Shown here in pieces: positions 16,993 through 25,780 of a stretch of DNA of 62,393 nt (positions are counted from its first letter, which is position 1; each line of letters begins with the position of its first letter). Made by a program: the position numbers and the translations under genes. Source of the DNA: Chitinasiproducens palmae (GTDB lineage Bacteria; Pseudomonadota; Gammaproteobacteria; Burkholderiales; Burkholderiaceae); NCBI RefSeq assembly GCF_900095735.1, contig NZ_FNLO01000012.1:1-62393 (forward strand), in the 5' to 3' direction. The notes below the pieces were generated by a model. It saw only the letters and a program-made list of their open reading frames with translations. It made no database searches and had not been told where the DNA came from.

Positions 16993-17541
16993 ATGAAGAC
17001 TGTTGGCGATAAGCTTGAAGCATTCACCGTTGTAGCTGCCAAGCCCGGCTTCAACAACCACGAAGAAAATGGCGTGTCGGCCTTCGAGACGATCACCGAG
17101 CAGTCGTTCCCGGGCAAGTGGAAGATCATCTACTTCTACCCGAAGGACTTCACGTTCGTGTGCCCGACCGAAATCGTCGAATTCGGCAAGCTGACGAACG
17201 ACTTCAACGACCGCGACGCGGTCCTGCTCGGCGGCAGCGTCGACAACGAATTCGTCAAGCTTGCATGGCGCCGCGAGCACAAGGATCTGGACAAGCTGAA
17301 CCACTACTCGTTCGCCGATGTGAAGGGCGAACTGGTCGACCAACTTGGCATCCGTGACAAGAACGCCGGCGTTGCACTGCGCGCCACGTTCATCGTCGAC
17401 CCGGAAAACGTCATCCAGCACGTCAGCGTCAACAACCTCGACGTCGGTCGTAATCCGGAAGAAACGCTGCGTATCCTCGACGGTCTGCAGACTGGCGAAC
17501 TGTGCGCTTGCAACCGCTCGCTCGGCGGCAACACGCTGTAA
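16993..17541 (+). CDS. ahpC: alkyl hydroperoxide reductase AhpC (three-Cys type)
   Basis: Peroxiredoxin that reduces H2O2, organic peroxides and peroxynitrite; 182 residues. The peroxidatic Cys57 is in DFTFVCPTE. Two C-terminal cysteines, Cys171 and Cys173 (GELCACNRS), give the three-Cys layout known from the mycobacterial AhpC that uses AhpD rather than AhpF. This fits the ahpD gene 61 bp downstream. AGGAG precedes the ATG. A strong intrinsic terminator lies between the two genes, so AhpC is expected to be made in excess over AhpD. Confidence 0.96.
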   Translation: MKTVGDKLEAFTVVAAKPGFNNHEENGVSAFETITEQSFPGKWKIIYFYPKDFTFVCPTEIVEFGKLTNDFNDRDAVLLGGSVDNEFVKLAWRREHKDLDKLNHYSFADVKGELVDQLGIRDKNAGVALRATFIVDPENVIQHVSVNNLDVGRNPEETLRILDGLQTGELCACNRSLGGNTL

Positions 17542-17552
17542 GCTTTGTGCCC

Positions 17553-17577
17553 AAGCCCGCGTTCGCGCGGGCTTTTT
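17553..17577 (+). terminator. intrinsic terminator between ahpC and ahpD
   Basis: A 9-bp stem (AAGCCCGCG/CGCGGGCTT) closed by a stable TTCG tetraloop and ending in a T-tract. It starts 11 bp after the ahpC stop and ends 25 bp before ahpD, so it should attenuate read-through. Confidence 0.9.
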
Positions 17578-17602
17578 CCGGCCTAACCGATAGGAGATTT
17601 CA

Positions 17603-18127
17603 ATGGAATTCCTCGCCTCGATTAAAGAACTCGTCCCCGACTACGCGAAGGACATCCGTCTCAACGTGGACAGCGTAATCGGCCGCTCGTCGCTGCAAGG
17701 CAGCGATGCTGCCGGCGTGGCACTGGCCGCGGCGTTCGCTGCCAAGAGCCCGAAGTTGGTCGAGATCATCCGCAACGCGGGCGTGCTGGCGCCGGAAGAA
17801 GTCACCGCAGTGCTGACTGCCTCTGCGTTGATGGGCATGAACAACGTCTATTACCCGTTCGTCGAGATGTCGGGCGAAGCCAGCCTGCGCACCGCGCAAG
17901 CCGGCCTGCGCATGAACGCCTACGCGACGCACGGTGGCGTCGACAAGCGCCGCTTCGAGCTGTACGCGCTGGCCGCCTCGATCATCGGCAAGTGCCACTT
18001 CTGCGTGAAGTCGCACTTCGAGAATCTGGTCAAGGAAGGCATGGAAGTGAAGCAGTTGCAAGACGCCGGCCGCATCGCCTCGGTGATCAACGCCGTGTCG
18101 CAGATCCTGGTCGCCGAAGGCAAGTAA
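17603..18127 (+). CDS. ahpD: alkylhydroperoxidase AhpD
   Basis: Thiol-disulfide partner that reduces AhpC, itself recharged through a lipoamide-dependent relay in studied systems. It has 174 residues. The carboxymuconolactone-decarboxylase-like fold carries the CxxC redox pair Cys131/Cys134 with His138 (KCHFCVKSHFE) and an upstream catalytic Glu in RRFELYALAAS, closely matching the positions in mycobacterial AhpD. TAGGAG precedes the ATG. It is separated from ahpC by a terminator, so either read-through or an unseen promoter drives it. Confidence 0.95.
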   Translation: MEFLASIKELVPDYAKDIRLNVDSVIGRSSLQGSDAAGVALAAAFAAKSPKLVEIIRNAGVLAPEEVTAVLTASALMGMNNVYYPFVEMSGEASLRTAQAGLRMNAYATHGGVDKRRFELYALAASIIGKCHFCVKSHFENLVKEGMEVKQLQDAGRIASVINAVSQILVAEGK

Positions 18128-18143
18128 AACCGGCCGCGACGCA

Positions 18144-18204
18144 CAGAACGGCACCGCCCGACGGTCCGCCGATGCCGGCGGAAACGTCGCGCGGTGCCGT
18201 TCTG
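18144..18204 (+). terminator. nested inverted repeat after ahpD
   Basis: A 14-bp perfect inverted repeat (CAGAACGGCACCGC at 18144-18157 against 18191-18204) encloses a smaller CCGCC/GGCGG hairpin. It follows the ahpD stop by about 17 bp and is trailed by a short CTTTC. It is probably a transcript-end structure. Confidence 0.55.
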
Positions 18205-18370
18205 CTTTCGACGCGACGATGTCGCTGGCTCATGCGTATCGGTCTCGTGGCGGTCTCGTGCCCGCCCCCAGCCGGTCCTGCGCCGATCCCGCAGACGTCA
18301 GTGCCAATCGGCATCGCGCACGGCAGCCGCTGACGCATCGCCGCCGCCGGCGCGCGTGACATGCGTCGGC

Positions 18371-18410
18371 TCATCGCGGTCATGCGCGGTCATGCGCGGT
18401 CATGCGCGGG
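18371..18410. repeat. 10-bp tandem repeat CATGCGCGGT, about 4 copies
   Basis: One degenerate and three near-perfect copies overlapping the 3' end of the LysR gene (stop at 18400). The repeat therefore forms the extreme C-terminus of the regulator as well as its 3' flank. Confidence 0.8.
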
Positions 18411-19308
18411 CACCGCGTCGCGCCGCGGCGCCACGAAGCGAGGCCGCGCAGGCTTCGGTCAATGCCGCGGCGTCATTCCTGCGCAGCATGCCCACCGTGG
18501 TGCTGGCGTCGACGTCATTGAGCACGACGAACCCCACCTCCGGCGGTGCGATCAAGCGCATCCCGTCCGGCACGATGCTGACGCCGAAACCGGCTGCGAC
18601 GAGATTCAGTTGCGTGGTCTTGCGAGAAGTCGCGCGTGCCCCGCGCGGAAAGAAACCATGGCGCAGGCACAACTCCGCGACGCGAAAACCGAGCCCGCCT
18701 CGCTCGGCATGCGGCTGACTGACAAACGCTTCGTCTCGCAGATCGGCGAGCGAACAGGACGGCAGTCTCGCCAGCCGATGGCCAGGCGGCACGGCCAGAT
18801 ACAAGCGTTCGTCGAACAATGCTTCGACACTCACGTCAGCGTGAACCAGCGTGACCGGCAGACGCACCAGTCCAAGGTCGCTGCGACCCTCGACCAACTC
18901 GGTTGCCTGATGGTCCGAGGTCATCTGCGAAACGTCGAGCGACGCGCCGGGCTGCGCATCGAGAAAACGCTGCAGCGCCGCGAGCAGGTCGCGACCGAGC
19001 ACGACCGAACTGGAATGCACGAGCCGGACGATACCCTCCCCGCCACGCTCGGTTTGCCGCGCCTGCAACAGCGTGTCGTTCAATCCGAACAGCAGGCGCT
19101 TCGCGCCATCGTAGAACGTCCGCCCGGCCGGCGTCAGTGTGGTCTGGCGCCCGGCACGCGACAACAGCACGACCTGCGCGGACTGTTCCAGATCGCGAAT
19201 CTGCCGGCTGAGCGCCGATTGCGCGACGAACAGACGCTCGGCGGCCGCGCTGAAACTCCCGGCTTCGACCACCTCGACGAAATACCGCAACTGCCTGAGC
19301 GACACCAT
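18400..19308 (-). CDS. LysR-family transcriptional regulator
   Basis: LysR-type regulator, 302 residues. The N-terminal helix-turn-helix is clear: LRQLRYFVEVVEAGSFSAAAERLFVAQSALSRQIRDLE. A periplasmic-binding-protein-like effector domain follows from about residue 90. The start at 19308 gives the canonical MVSLRQLRYF; upstream in-frame codons lack family similarity. The C-terminal tail (LRGAAARRGARA) is Ala/Arg-rich. It is divergent from a TSUP permease gene 374 bp away, which is the natural first candidate target. The effector cannot be predicted. Confidence 0.9.
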   Translation of the reverse strand: MVSLRQLRYFVEVVEAGSFSAAAERLFVAQSALSRQIRDLEQSAQVVLLSRAGRQTTLTPAGRTFYDGAKRLLFGLNDTLLQARQTERGGEGIVRLVHSSSVVLGRDLLAALQRFLDAQPGASLDVSQMTSDHQATELVEGRSDLGLVRLPVTLVHADVSVEALFDERLYLAVPPGHRLARLPSCSLADLRDEAFVSQPHAERGGLGFRVAELCLRHGFFPRGARATSRKTTQLNLVAAGFGVSIVPDGMRLIAPPEVGFVVLNDVDASTTVGMLRRNDAAALTEACAASLRGAAARRGARA

Positions 19309-19682
19309 TACCTTCACCGTTGATCCGCGCGTCGGCGGCCATCGTATCCGTCGATGCAACGACGCATTATGCCGTTTCAAGATGGATACGCATCAAAACG
19401 ATATTGGTCAGGCCAGCGCGCACTTAATACAGTGTGCGCTGCACCTCGCCGCGCGAGGACGGCAGAAAGGCGGGACGGCAGAAAGGCGCAGCGACAGTGC
19501 AATGGCGCAGGAAGGCCGCGATGCTGCAGTGCCGAACTGCCGCCGTGCGATCGACGATCACGGCGGCGCAGCGGCGCCGACGCCAGCGTCGATGGCAACC
19601 GTCAGCGGCAACCGTCAATGGCGACGGGCCGACGCTTGACGGGTCGGCTCGCCGCGTGCCGCAATCCGACCAGGAGAAACCG
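19309..19682. other. divergent intergenic region, LysR regulator / TSUP permease
   Basis: 374 bp expected to hold both promoters and a LysR operator. A 16-bp direct repeat (GGACGGCAGAAAGGCG) occurs twice in tandem near 19459-19490. No clear T-N11-A site could be singled out. Confidence 0.5.
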
Positions 19683-20444
19683 ATGTCCGCGATGTTCATG
19701 TTGCCGTTCGACGCGGCACAACTGGCGATAATCTGGCTCGGCGTGACGCTCGCCTACGTGGTCTTTGGCATCGCAGGCTTCGGAACGGCACTGATCGCCG
19801 CGCCGTTGCTCGCGCAATTCATGCCGCTTTCCCGCATCGTGCCACTGCTGGCGTTGTTGGACTTCTCCGCGGCCGCGTTGAACCTGCTGCGCGAGGGACG
19901 CCGCGCCCAGCTTGCGGAGCTGCGGCGCATCGTCCCGGCGATGCTTGTCGGCAGTGCGCTCGGCGCCCTTTTGCTACTGATCGCGCGGCCCGACACGCTG
20001 CTACTGTTGCTCGGCATCTTCGTCGTCGCCTACGCCGCATATGCGCTGTCCGGCTACCGGCCGGCGCGCCGTTTCCGCGCCTCGCTGGCATGGGCCTTCG
20101 GAACGGTCGGCGGCGTATTCAGCGCGATGTTCGGCAGCGGCGGCTTCATCTATGCGATCTTCCTGGCGGGCCGGCTCGACGACAAGACGCAGATACGGGC
20201 GACGCAAAGCACGCTGATCGGCCTCTCGACCCTGACGCGCTTGTTGCTGTTCGCCGGCGCGGGCGTGTACGCGGACGCGGCTTTGCTGCGCCTTGCCGGC
20301 CTGCTGCTGCCGGCAATGCTGATCGGTGTCTGGCTTGGGCGGCATATCACCCTGCGACTGTCGCGCGAGCAGTTCGTGCGGCTGGTGAACGTACTGGTGC
20401 TGTTCTCGGGCGTGGCGGTGCTGGTGCGCTACTTCAGCACATGA
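19683..20444 (+). CDS. TSUP (TauE/SafE) family membrane permease
   Basis: Inner-membrane transporter of the TSUP family, 253 residues with about eight hydrophobic segments. Members export or import sulfite, sulfoacetate, taurine-derived anions and other organosulfur compounds. The two internal family repeats are visible (FGIAGFGTALIAAPLLAQ and VGGVFSAMFGSGGFIYAIFL). AGGAG lies 8 bases before the ATG at 19683. It is divergent from a LysR gene that may regulate it. The substrate is undetermined, since no sulfonate-catabolic enzymes are adjacent. Confidence 0.88.
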   Translation: MSAMFMLPFDAAQLAIIWLGVTLAYVVFGIAGFGTALIAAPLLAQFMPLSRIVPLLALLDFSAAALNLLREGRRAQLAELRRIVPAMLVGSALGALLLLIARPDTLLLLLGIFVVAYAAYALSGYRPARRFRASLAWAFGTVGGVFSAMFGSGGFIYAIFLAGRLDDKTQIRATQSTLIGLSTLTRLLLFAGAGVYADAALLRLAGLLLPAMLIGVWLGRHITLRLSREQFVRLVNVLVLFSGVAVLVRYFST

Positions 20445-20467
20445 TTCCGATGCGCCCCTACGCTCGT

Positions 20468-20950
20468 CTACGCGCGCTGCAGCAAGACGACAGCCTGCGC
20501 CTCGATCGCTTCGGCACGGCCCAGATAACCCAGCTTCTCGTTGGTCTTCGCCTTGACGTTGACGCGGCCAGCCTCGATGCCGAGGTCCGCTGCCACGGTC
20601 GTGCGAATCGTCTCGATATGGGGGGCGAGCTTTGGCGCCTGCGCGATCAACGTGCTGTCGAGGTTGACCACCTGCCAGCCGTCGCGATGCACCAGCGCGA
20701 CGATCTCGCGCAGGAGCCGGCGGCTGTCGGCACCGGCGAACGCGGGGTCGGTGTCGGAGAAATGTCGGCCGATGTCACCAAGGGCGGCAGCGCCGAGCAA
20801 GGCGTCGGTGATCGCATGCAACAGCACATCGGCGTCGGAGTGGCCGAGCAGCCCCTGGCTGTGCGGGATCGTCACGCCGCCAATCACAAGGGGACGTCCG
20901 TCGACCAGACGATGAACGTCATAGCCCTGCCCAATCCGTAGATCCATCAT
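20468..20950 (-). CDS. ispF: 2-C-methyl-D-erythritol 2,4-cyclodiphosphate synthase
   Basis: Fifth enzyme of the non-mevalonate (MEP) isoprenoid pathway: converts CDP-methylerythritol 2-phosphate to the 2,4-cyclodiphosphate, releasing CMP. It has 160 residues, standard length. Metal ligands are seen in GYDVHRL and in the [12 protein letters not shown] block; [11 protein letters not shown] and [13 protein letters not shown] are family signatures. It directly follows ispD on the minus strand, 24 bp apart. Two ATG codons lie in tandem at the start, after AAGGA. Confidence 0.97.
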   Translation of the reverse strand: MMDLRIGQGYDVHRLVDGRPLVIGGVTIPHSQGLLGHSDADVLLHAITDALLGAAALGDIGRHFSDTDPAFAGADSRRLLREIVALVHRDGWQVVNLDSTLIAQAPKLAPHIETIRTTVAADLGIEAGRVNVKAKTNEKLGYLGRAEAIEAQAVVLLQRA

Positions 20951-20974
20951 TGCTTCCTTGTTGAACGCGCCGAA

Positions 20975-21685
20975 TCAGCGCAGCAGGTCGTCGGCCAGCG
21001 CGAAATCGTCCGGCCAGGTGACTTTGAAATTGCGCAGGCTGCCGGGCACCAGGATCGGCCGCAGGCCCATCGCTTCGATCGCGCTTGCCTCGTCGGTCAC
21101 CGCTTCGCCGCTTGCCAGCGCGGCATCCAGCGCCTCGCGCAGCATGCCCAGGCGGAACATCTGCGGCGTTTGTGCCAGCCACAGACCGTCGCGCGACTCG
21201 GTGCGCAGGACGCGCTGCGCCGCGTCGGCGTCGCGGAGATCGGCTTCGCCGCGCTTGAGCGTGTCCGCCAGCGGCAAGGCGAGCAAGCCGCCGACCGCAT
21301 CGTCGCGCACCGCAGCGATCAGCCGCCGAATCAGCGCTGGCGTGATGCCCGGACGCGCCGCGTCATGCACCAACACCCAGTCGTTGTCGCGCGCACCGAA
21401 GTCCGGCAGCTCGTGGAGCGTGTTGAGCACCGTCTCGTGCCGCGTCGCGCCGCCACAGCGCCGCACCGCGTAACGCAGGTTGGCGAAGCGGCGCGGGTCG
21501 AAATGCCCATCTTCCGGCGACAGCGCGACAACGGTCTGGGCAAACTCGGGGCATCCGTCGAAGCCGCCGAGCGCGTGCTGCAGCAGGCTTTTCCCGGCCA
21601 CCGTCCGGTACTGCTTGGGCACCGGCGCACCGGCGCGCTGGCCGGTGCCGGCGCAGGGAATGACGGCGAACAGTCGATCGTTCAA
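20975..21685 (-). CDS. ispD: 2-C-methyl-D-erythritol 4-phosphate cytidylyltransferase
   Basis: Third enzyme of the MEP pathway: MEP plus CTP gives CDP-methylerythritol plus pyrophosphate. It has 236 residues. The nucleotide-binding [17 protein letters not shown] and the VLVHDAARP motif are intact, as are the QTPQMFRL and [11 protein letters not shown] segments. Promoter-proximal gene of the ispD-ispF pair, divergent from mfd. Confidence 0.97.
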   Translation of the reverse strand: MNDRLFAVIPCAGTGQRAGAPVPKQYRTVAGKSLLQHALGGFDGCPEFAQTVVALSPEDGHFDPRRFANLRYAVRRCGGATRHETVLNTLHELPDFGARDNDWVLVHDAARPGITPALIRRLIAAVRDDAVGGLLALPLADTLKRGEADLRDADAAQRVLRTESRDGLWLAQTPQMFRLGMLREALDAALASGEAVTDEASAIEAMGLRPILVPGSLRNFKVTWPDDFALADDLLR

Positions 21686-21719
21686 GGCGCGGCTACAGGT
21701 GAAAGTCGAGGACGGATTC

Positions 21720-21725
21720 TATAAT
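21720..21725 (+). promoter_or_regulatory. candidate -10 box of mfd
   Basis: A perfect TATAAT 61 bp upstream of the mfd ATG in the 101-bp gap to ispD. I see no good -35 at the expected distance, so confidence is limited. Confidence 0.35.
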
Positions 21726-21786
21726 AAGCGGTTCCGTCGGGCGCCGTCGATTCTCGGCGGACGCCACGGAAGTCCAAGCGCCCAAC

Positions 21787-24700
21787 ATGTCCGACAAGAA
21801 ACCGTCTTCGTCCGCCACCGTCTCCCTTGTCAAAGAAGGTCACCGTCACGTCGTCGACGGCATTGCCGGCTCCGCCGACGCGCTGGTCATCGCGCGCTAT
21901 CTGCAAAGCCACCGTGCACAACTGGCGATGCTCGCAGTGGTCTGCGCGAATGCCAGCGACGCGCAGCGCCTGCTCGCCGAGATCGCCTACTTCGCGCCGC
22001 AGGCGCGTGTGCGGGTACTGCCCGACTGGGAGACGCTGCCGTACGACACCTTTTCACCGCACCAGGATCTGGTCTCTGAACGACTCGCCACCCTGCACGA
22101 TCTCAGCGCCGGCCGCTGCGACGTCCTGCTCGTGCCGGCCAGCACGGCGCTATACCGGATGCCGCCGGCCGCGTTCATGGCCGCCTACACGTTCGAGTTC
22201 GCGCAAAACCAGAAGCTCGACGAGGCCAAGCTGCGCGCGCAATTGACGCTGGCCAGCTACGAACATGTGAATCAGGTGGTGCGCCCGGGCGAATACTGCG
22301 TGCGCGGCAGCCTGATCGATCTGTTTCCAATGGGTTCGGCACTGCCCTACCGTATCGACCTGTTCGACGACCAGGTGGACTCGATCCGCGCGTTCGACCC
22401 GGACAGCCAGCGCAGCCTGTACCCGGTGAAGGACATCCGCCTGCTGCCGGGGCGCGAGTTTCCGTTCGACGAAGCCGCGCGCACGGCTTTCCGCAAGCGC
22501 TGGCGGGAAACCTTCGAGGGCGATCCGAGCCGCGCGACGATCTATCGCGACGCGGGCAACGGTGTGCCGTCCGGCGGCATCGAATATTACCTGCCGCTGT
22601 TCTTCGACGAGACAGCGACCCTGTTCGACTATCTGCCGGCCGGCTCGCAACTCGTCACGGTCGGCGATCTCGACGAAGCGATGAGCCGCTTCATGCGCGA
22701 CACCGAGCAGCGCTATGGCTTCCTGTCGCACGACAGCGAGCGTCCGATTCTCGATCCGTCGCGCCTTTTCCTCTCCAGCGAAGCCTTCTTCGCCCGCGCG
22801 CGCGGCCTGGCCCGGCTGGTGCTGCGTCGCGACGTGCCCGCCACCGATGCCACCAACGCCACCGACGCCGCCAACGCCACTGGCGGCACTGACGACTCGG
22901 CGGCAAGCGCGACGGCAGCGGGCGCGGCACACGCGGACCGCCCGAGCGGCGAAGCGGCGAGTGCACGCGCGCCGCGCAAGCATGCGCCTGTCGCACTGCC
23001 GTTGCCGTCGCTGTCGGTGGACCGCCGATCCGACGACCCGCTCGCCGCCTTGCGCGGCTTCACGCACGGCGCTTATCGCGTGCTGCTGGCCGCCGAGTCG
23101 GCCGGCCGGCGGGAAACGATCGCGCAGTTGCTGATCGACAATCGCATGCCGGCCGCGCCGGTGGACGATTTCGCGTCGTTCCTGGCGAGCGACGTGGCTT
23201 TCGGCCTTGGCGTGGCACCGCTCGCCACCGGCTTCGTCCTGCCCGACGCGCGCGTCGCGGTGGTCACCGAGACCGAACTGTACGGTGCGCTGGCCCGCCG
23301 CACGCAACGCCGGCGCCAGGAGCAGACCAGCTCGGTCGACGAGATGGTGCGCGATCTTTCCGAGCTGAAGATCGGCGATCCGATCGTGCACAGCCAGCAC
23401 GGTATCGGCCGCTACCTCGGCCTGGCGACGATGGACCTGGGCGAAGGCGACACCGAATTCCTGCATCTGGAATACGCCGGTCCGAGCAAGCTGTACGTGC
23501 CGGTGGCTCATCTGCATCTGATCTCGCGCTACAGCGGCGCCGATCCGGATACCGCGCCGCTGCACGCGCTCGGCTCCGGGCAATGGGACAAGGCGCGCCG
23601 GCGCGCGGCGAAGCACATCCGCGACACCGCGGCCGAACTGCTCAATCTGTATGCCCGCCGCGCCGCGCGCACCGGGCACGCGTTCGAGCTGTCGCCGCGC
23701 GACTACGAAACCTTCGCCGAGAGTTTCGGCTTCGAGGAAACGCCGGACCAGGCCGCGGCGATCAACGCGGTCATCAACGACATGACGTCGGGCCAGCCGA
23801 TGGACCGGCTCGTCTGCGGCGACGTGGGCTTCGGCAAGACCGAGGTCGCGCTGCGCGCCGCGTTCATCGCGGTGCTCGGCGGCAAGCAGGTCGCGCTGCT
23901 GTGCCCGACCACGCTGCTGGCCGAACAGCACTTCCAGACCTTCACCGATCGCTTCTCGCAATGGCCGGTGCGCATCGCGGAATTGTCTCGCTTCAAGAGC
24001 GGCAAGGAGACGACGCAGGCGGTGAAGGCATTGGCCAGCGGCGACGTCGACATCGTGATCGGCACGCACAAGCTGCTCTCGCAGGACGTCGTCTTCAAGC
24101 GACTGGGCCTGGTGATCATCGACGAGGAACACCGCTTTGGCGTGCGCCAGAAGGAAACTCTCAAGGCGCTGCGCGCCGAGGTCGACATCCTGACGTTGAC
24201 CGCGACCCCGATTCCGCGCACGCTCGGCATGGCCCTCGAAGGCCTGCGGGAATTCTCGGTGATTGCGACCGCGCCACAGAAGCGGCTCGCGATCAAGACC
24301 TTCGTGCGCCGCGAGGACGACAGCGTGATCCGCGAGGCGATGCTGCGCGAGCTCAAGCGCGGCGGACAGGTCTACTTTCTGCACAACGAAGTCGAGACTA
24401 TCGAAAATCGCCGCACCATGCTCGAGGCCTTGGTACCGGAGGCGCGGATCGTCGTCGCGCACGGCCAGATGAACGAGCGCGAACTGGAGCGCGTGATGCG
24501 CGACTTCATCGGTCGTCGCGCCAATGTGCTGCTTTGCACCACGATCATCGAAACCGGCATCGACGTGCCGAACGCCAACACCATCCTGATTCACCGCTCC
24601 GACCGCTTCGGCCTGGCGCAGTTGCACCAGTTGCGCGGCCGGGTCGGCCGCTCGCATCACCAAGCCTACGCCTATCTGCTGGTTCGCGACCCGGAGACGC

Positions 24701-25392
24701 TCACCTCGCAGGCGACGCGTCGACTGGAGGCCATCCAACAGATGGAGGAACTGGGCGCCGGCTTCTACCTCGCGATGCACGACCTCGAAATCCGTGGCGC
24801 GGGCGAAGTGCTCGGCGACAAGCAGTCCGGCGAGATTCACGAGATCGGTTTCCAGTTATACACGGACATGCTGGCCGACGCCGTCGATGCGCTGCGGGCC
24901 GGGCGGGAGCCCGATCTGACCGCGCCGTTGGCCGCGACGACGGAGATCAACCTGCACGTGCCGGCGATCCTCCCCGCTGACTATTGCGGCGACGTGCAAG
25001 AGCGTTTGACGCTGTACAAGCGGCTGGCGAGCTGCACGACCTTCGATGCGGTGGACGCGGTGCACGAGGAGTTGATCGACCGCTTCGGCAAGCTGCCGCC
25101 GCAGGCCGTGGCCCTGGTCGAGACACATCGCTTGCGGCTGATGGCGAAACCGCTCGGCGTGGCGAAGATCGACGCGAGCGAGGTCGCGGTGGGCATTCAG
25201 TTCGTGCCGGACCCGCCGATCGACGCGATGCGCATCATCGAGATGGTGCAGAAGAACCGCCACGTCAAGCTCGCCGGCCAGGACCGCCTGCGTCTGGAAA
25301 TCCCCACGCCGGACCTGCCGGCGCGCATCGCGCTGCTGAAGGACACGCTGCGCCAACTCGGGCGCGCCGAGACGGCCGGCGCCGCGCGTTGA
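21787..25392 (+). CDS. mfd: transcription-repair coupling factor Mfd
   Basis: ATP-dependent translocase that removes stalled RNA polymerase and recruits UvrA; 1201 residues. Order: UvrB-homology region (about 25-340, with LPDWETLPYDTFSPHQD and RGSLIDLFP); RNA-polymerase-interacting domain near 520-580 (IVHSQHGIGRYLGL); the RecG-like translocase with Walker A GDVGFGKTE, DEEH in IIDEEHRFGV, TATPIPRTL, QLRGRVGRS; then a C-terminal TRCF domain. An Ala/Thr/Asn-rich low-complexity insertion lies at about residues 351-398 in the linker before the next domain, encoded partly by 9-bp repeats. Core motifs are unaffected. Confidence 0.97.
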   Translation: MSDKKPSSSATVSLVKEGHRHVVDGIAGSADALVIARYLQSHRAQLAMLAVVCANASDAQRLLAEIAYFAPQARVRVLPDWETLPYDTFSPHQDLVSERLATLHDLSAGRCDVLLVPASTALYRMPPAAFMAAYTFEFAQNQKLDEAKLRAQLTLASYEHVNQVVRPGEYCVRGSLIDLFPMGSALPYRIDLFDDQVDSIRAFDPDSQRSLYPVKDIRLLPGREFPFDEAARTAFRKRWRETFEGDPSRATIYRDAGNGVPSGGIEYYLPLFFDETATLFDYLPAGSQLVTVGDLDEAMSRFMRDTEQRYGFLSHDSERPILDPSRLFLSSEAFFARARGLARLVLRRDVPATDATNATDAANATGGTDDSAASATAAGAAHADRPSGEAASARAPRKHAPVALPLPSLSVDRRSDDPLAALRGFTHGAYRVLLAAESAGRRETIAQLLIDNRMPAAPVDDFASFLASDVAFGLGVAPLATGFVLPDARVAVVTETELYGALARRTQRRRQEQTSSVDEMVRDLSELKIGDPIVHSQHGIGRYLGLATMDLGEGDTEFLHLEYAGPSKLYVPVAHLHLISRYSGADPDTAPLHALGSGQWDKARRRAAKHIRDTAAELLNLYARRAARTGHAFELSPRDYETFAESFGFEETPDQAAAINAVINDMTSGQPMDRLVCGDVGFGKTEVALRAAFIAVLGGKQVALLCPTTLLAEQHFQTFTDRFSQWPVRIAELSRFKSGKETTQAVKALASGDVDIVIGTHKLLSQDVVFKRLGLVIIDEEHRFGVRQKETLKALRAEVDILTLTATPIPRTLGMALEGLREFSVIATAPQKRLAIKTFVRREDDSVIREAMLRELKRGGQVYFLHNEVETIENRRTMLEALVPEARIVVAHGQMNERELERVMRDFIGRRANVLLCTTIIETGIDVPNANTILIHRSDRFGLAQLHQLRGRVGRSHHQAYAYLLVRDPETLTSQATRRLEAIQQMEELGAGFYLAMHDLEIRGAGEVLGDKQSGEIHEIGFQLYTDMLADAVDALRAGREPDLTAPLAATTEINLHVPAILPADYCGDVQERLTLYKRLASCTTFDAVDAVHEELIDRFGKLPPQAVALVETHRLRLMAKPLGVAKIDASEVAVGIQFVPDPPIDAMRIIEMVQKNRHVKLAGQDRLRLEIPTPDLPARIALLKDTLRQLGRAETAGAAR

Positions 25393-25780
25393 GCGCACGC
25401 GCGCCTGCCGGACCATCGCGAGGCCGGCAACGGCACGTCGGACACCGGCAGCAGCCGCGCGTGCGCGCGTTGCCGATCCGTTCCGGTGGCTTTGGATCGC
25501 GCGGCATCGTGGCGCTGGGCGCGCGCTCGACACGGAGCCACGCATGCTGCTCCGCAGCATGCGGCGCCTTCGCCAACACGGCGTGCCTGGCGACGCGCGC
25601 CGCGCACGTTCGGCGTTCGGTGCCGCACTTGTCAGCGTCGACACGATCGGCTAGGGTTTGCCTGAAACACAAACCGATGCAGACATGTGCGCCCCGCGTG
25701 GTCGCGGGCAGCAATGCCGGCCGGCCGCGCCCCCGCTTCGCAGGACGATGCGCTCGCGCATTGCACGGATACCAGACAAG
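25393..25780. other. gene-free stretch after mfd
   Basis: About 390 bp with no convincing gene, terminator or repeat. Confidence 0.5.

Noticed and set aside
22150-24840. A 2.7-kb open frame antisense to mfd
   Set aside because: It mirrors mfd codons, is Arg/His/Gln/Val-rich with no motif, and is a known artefact of high third-position GC.
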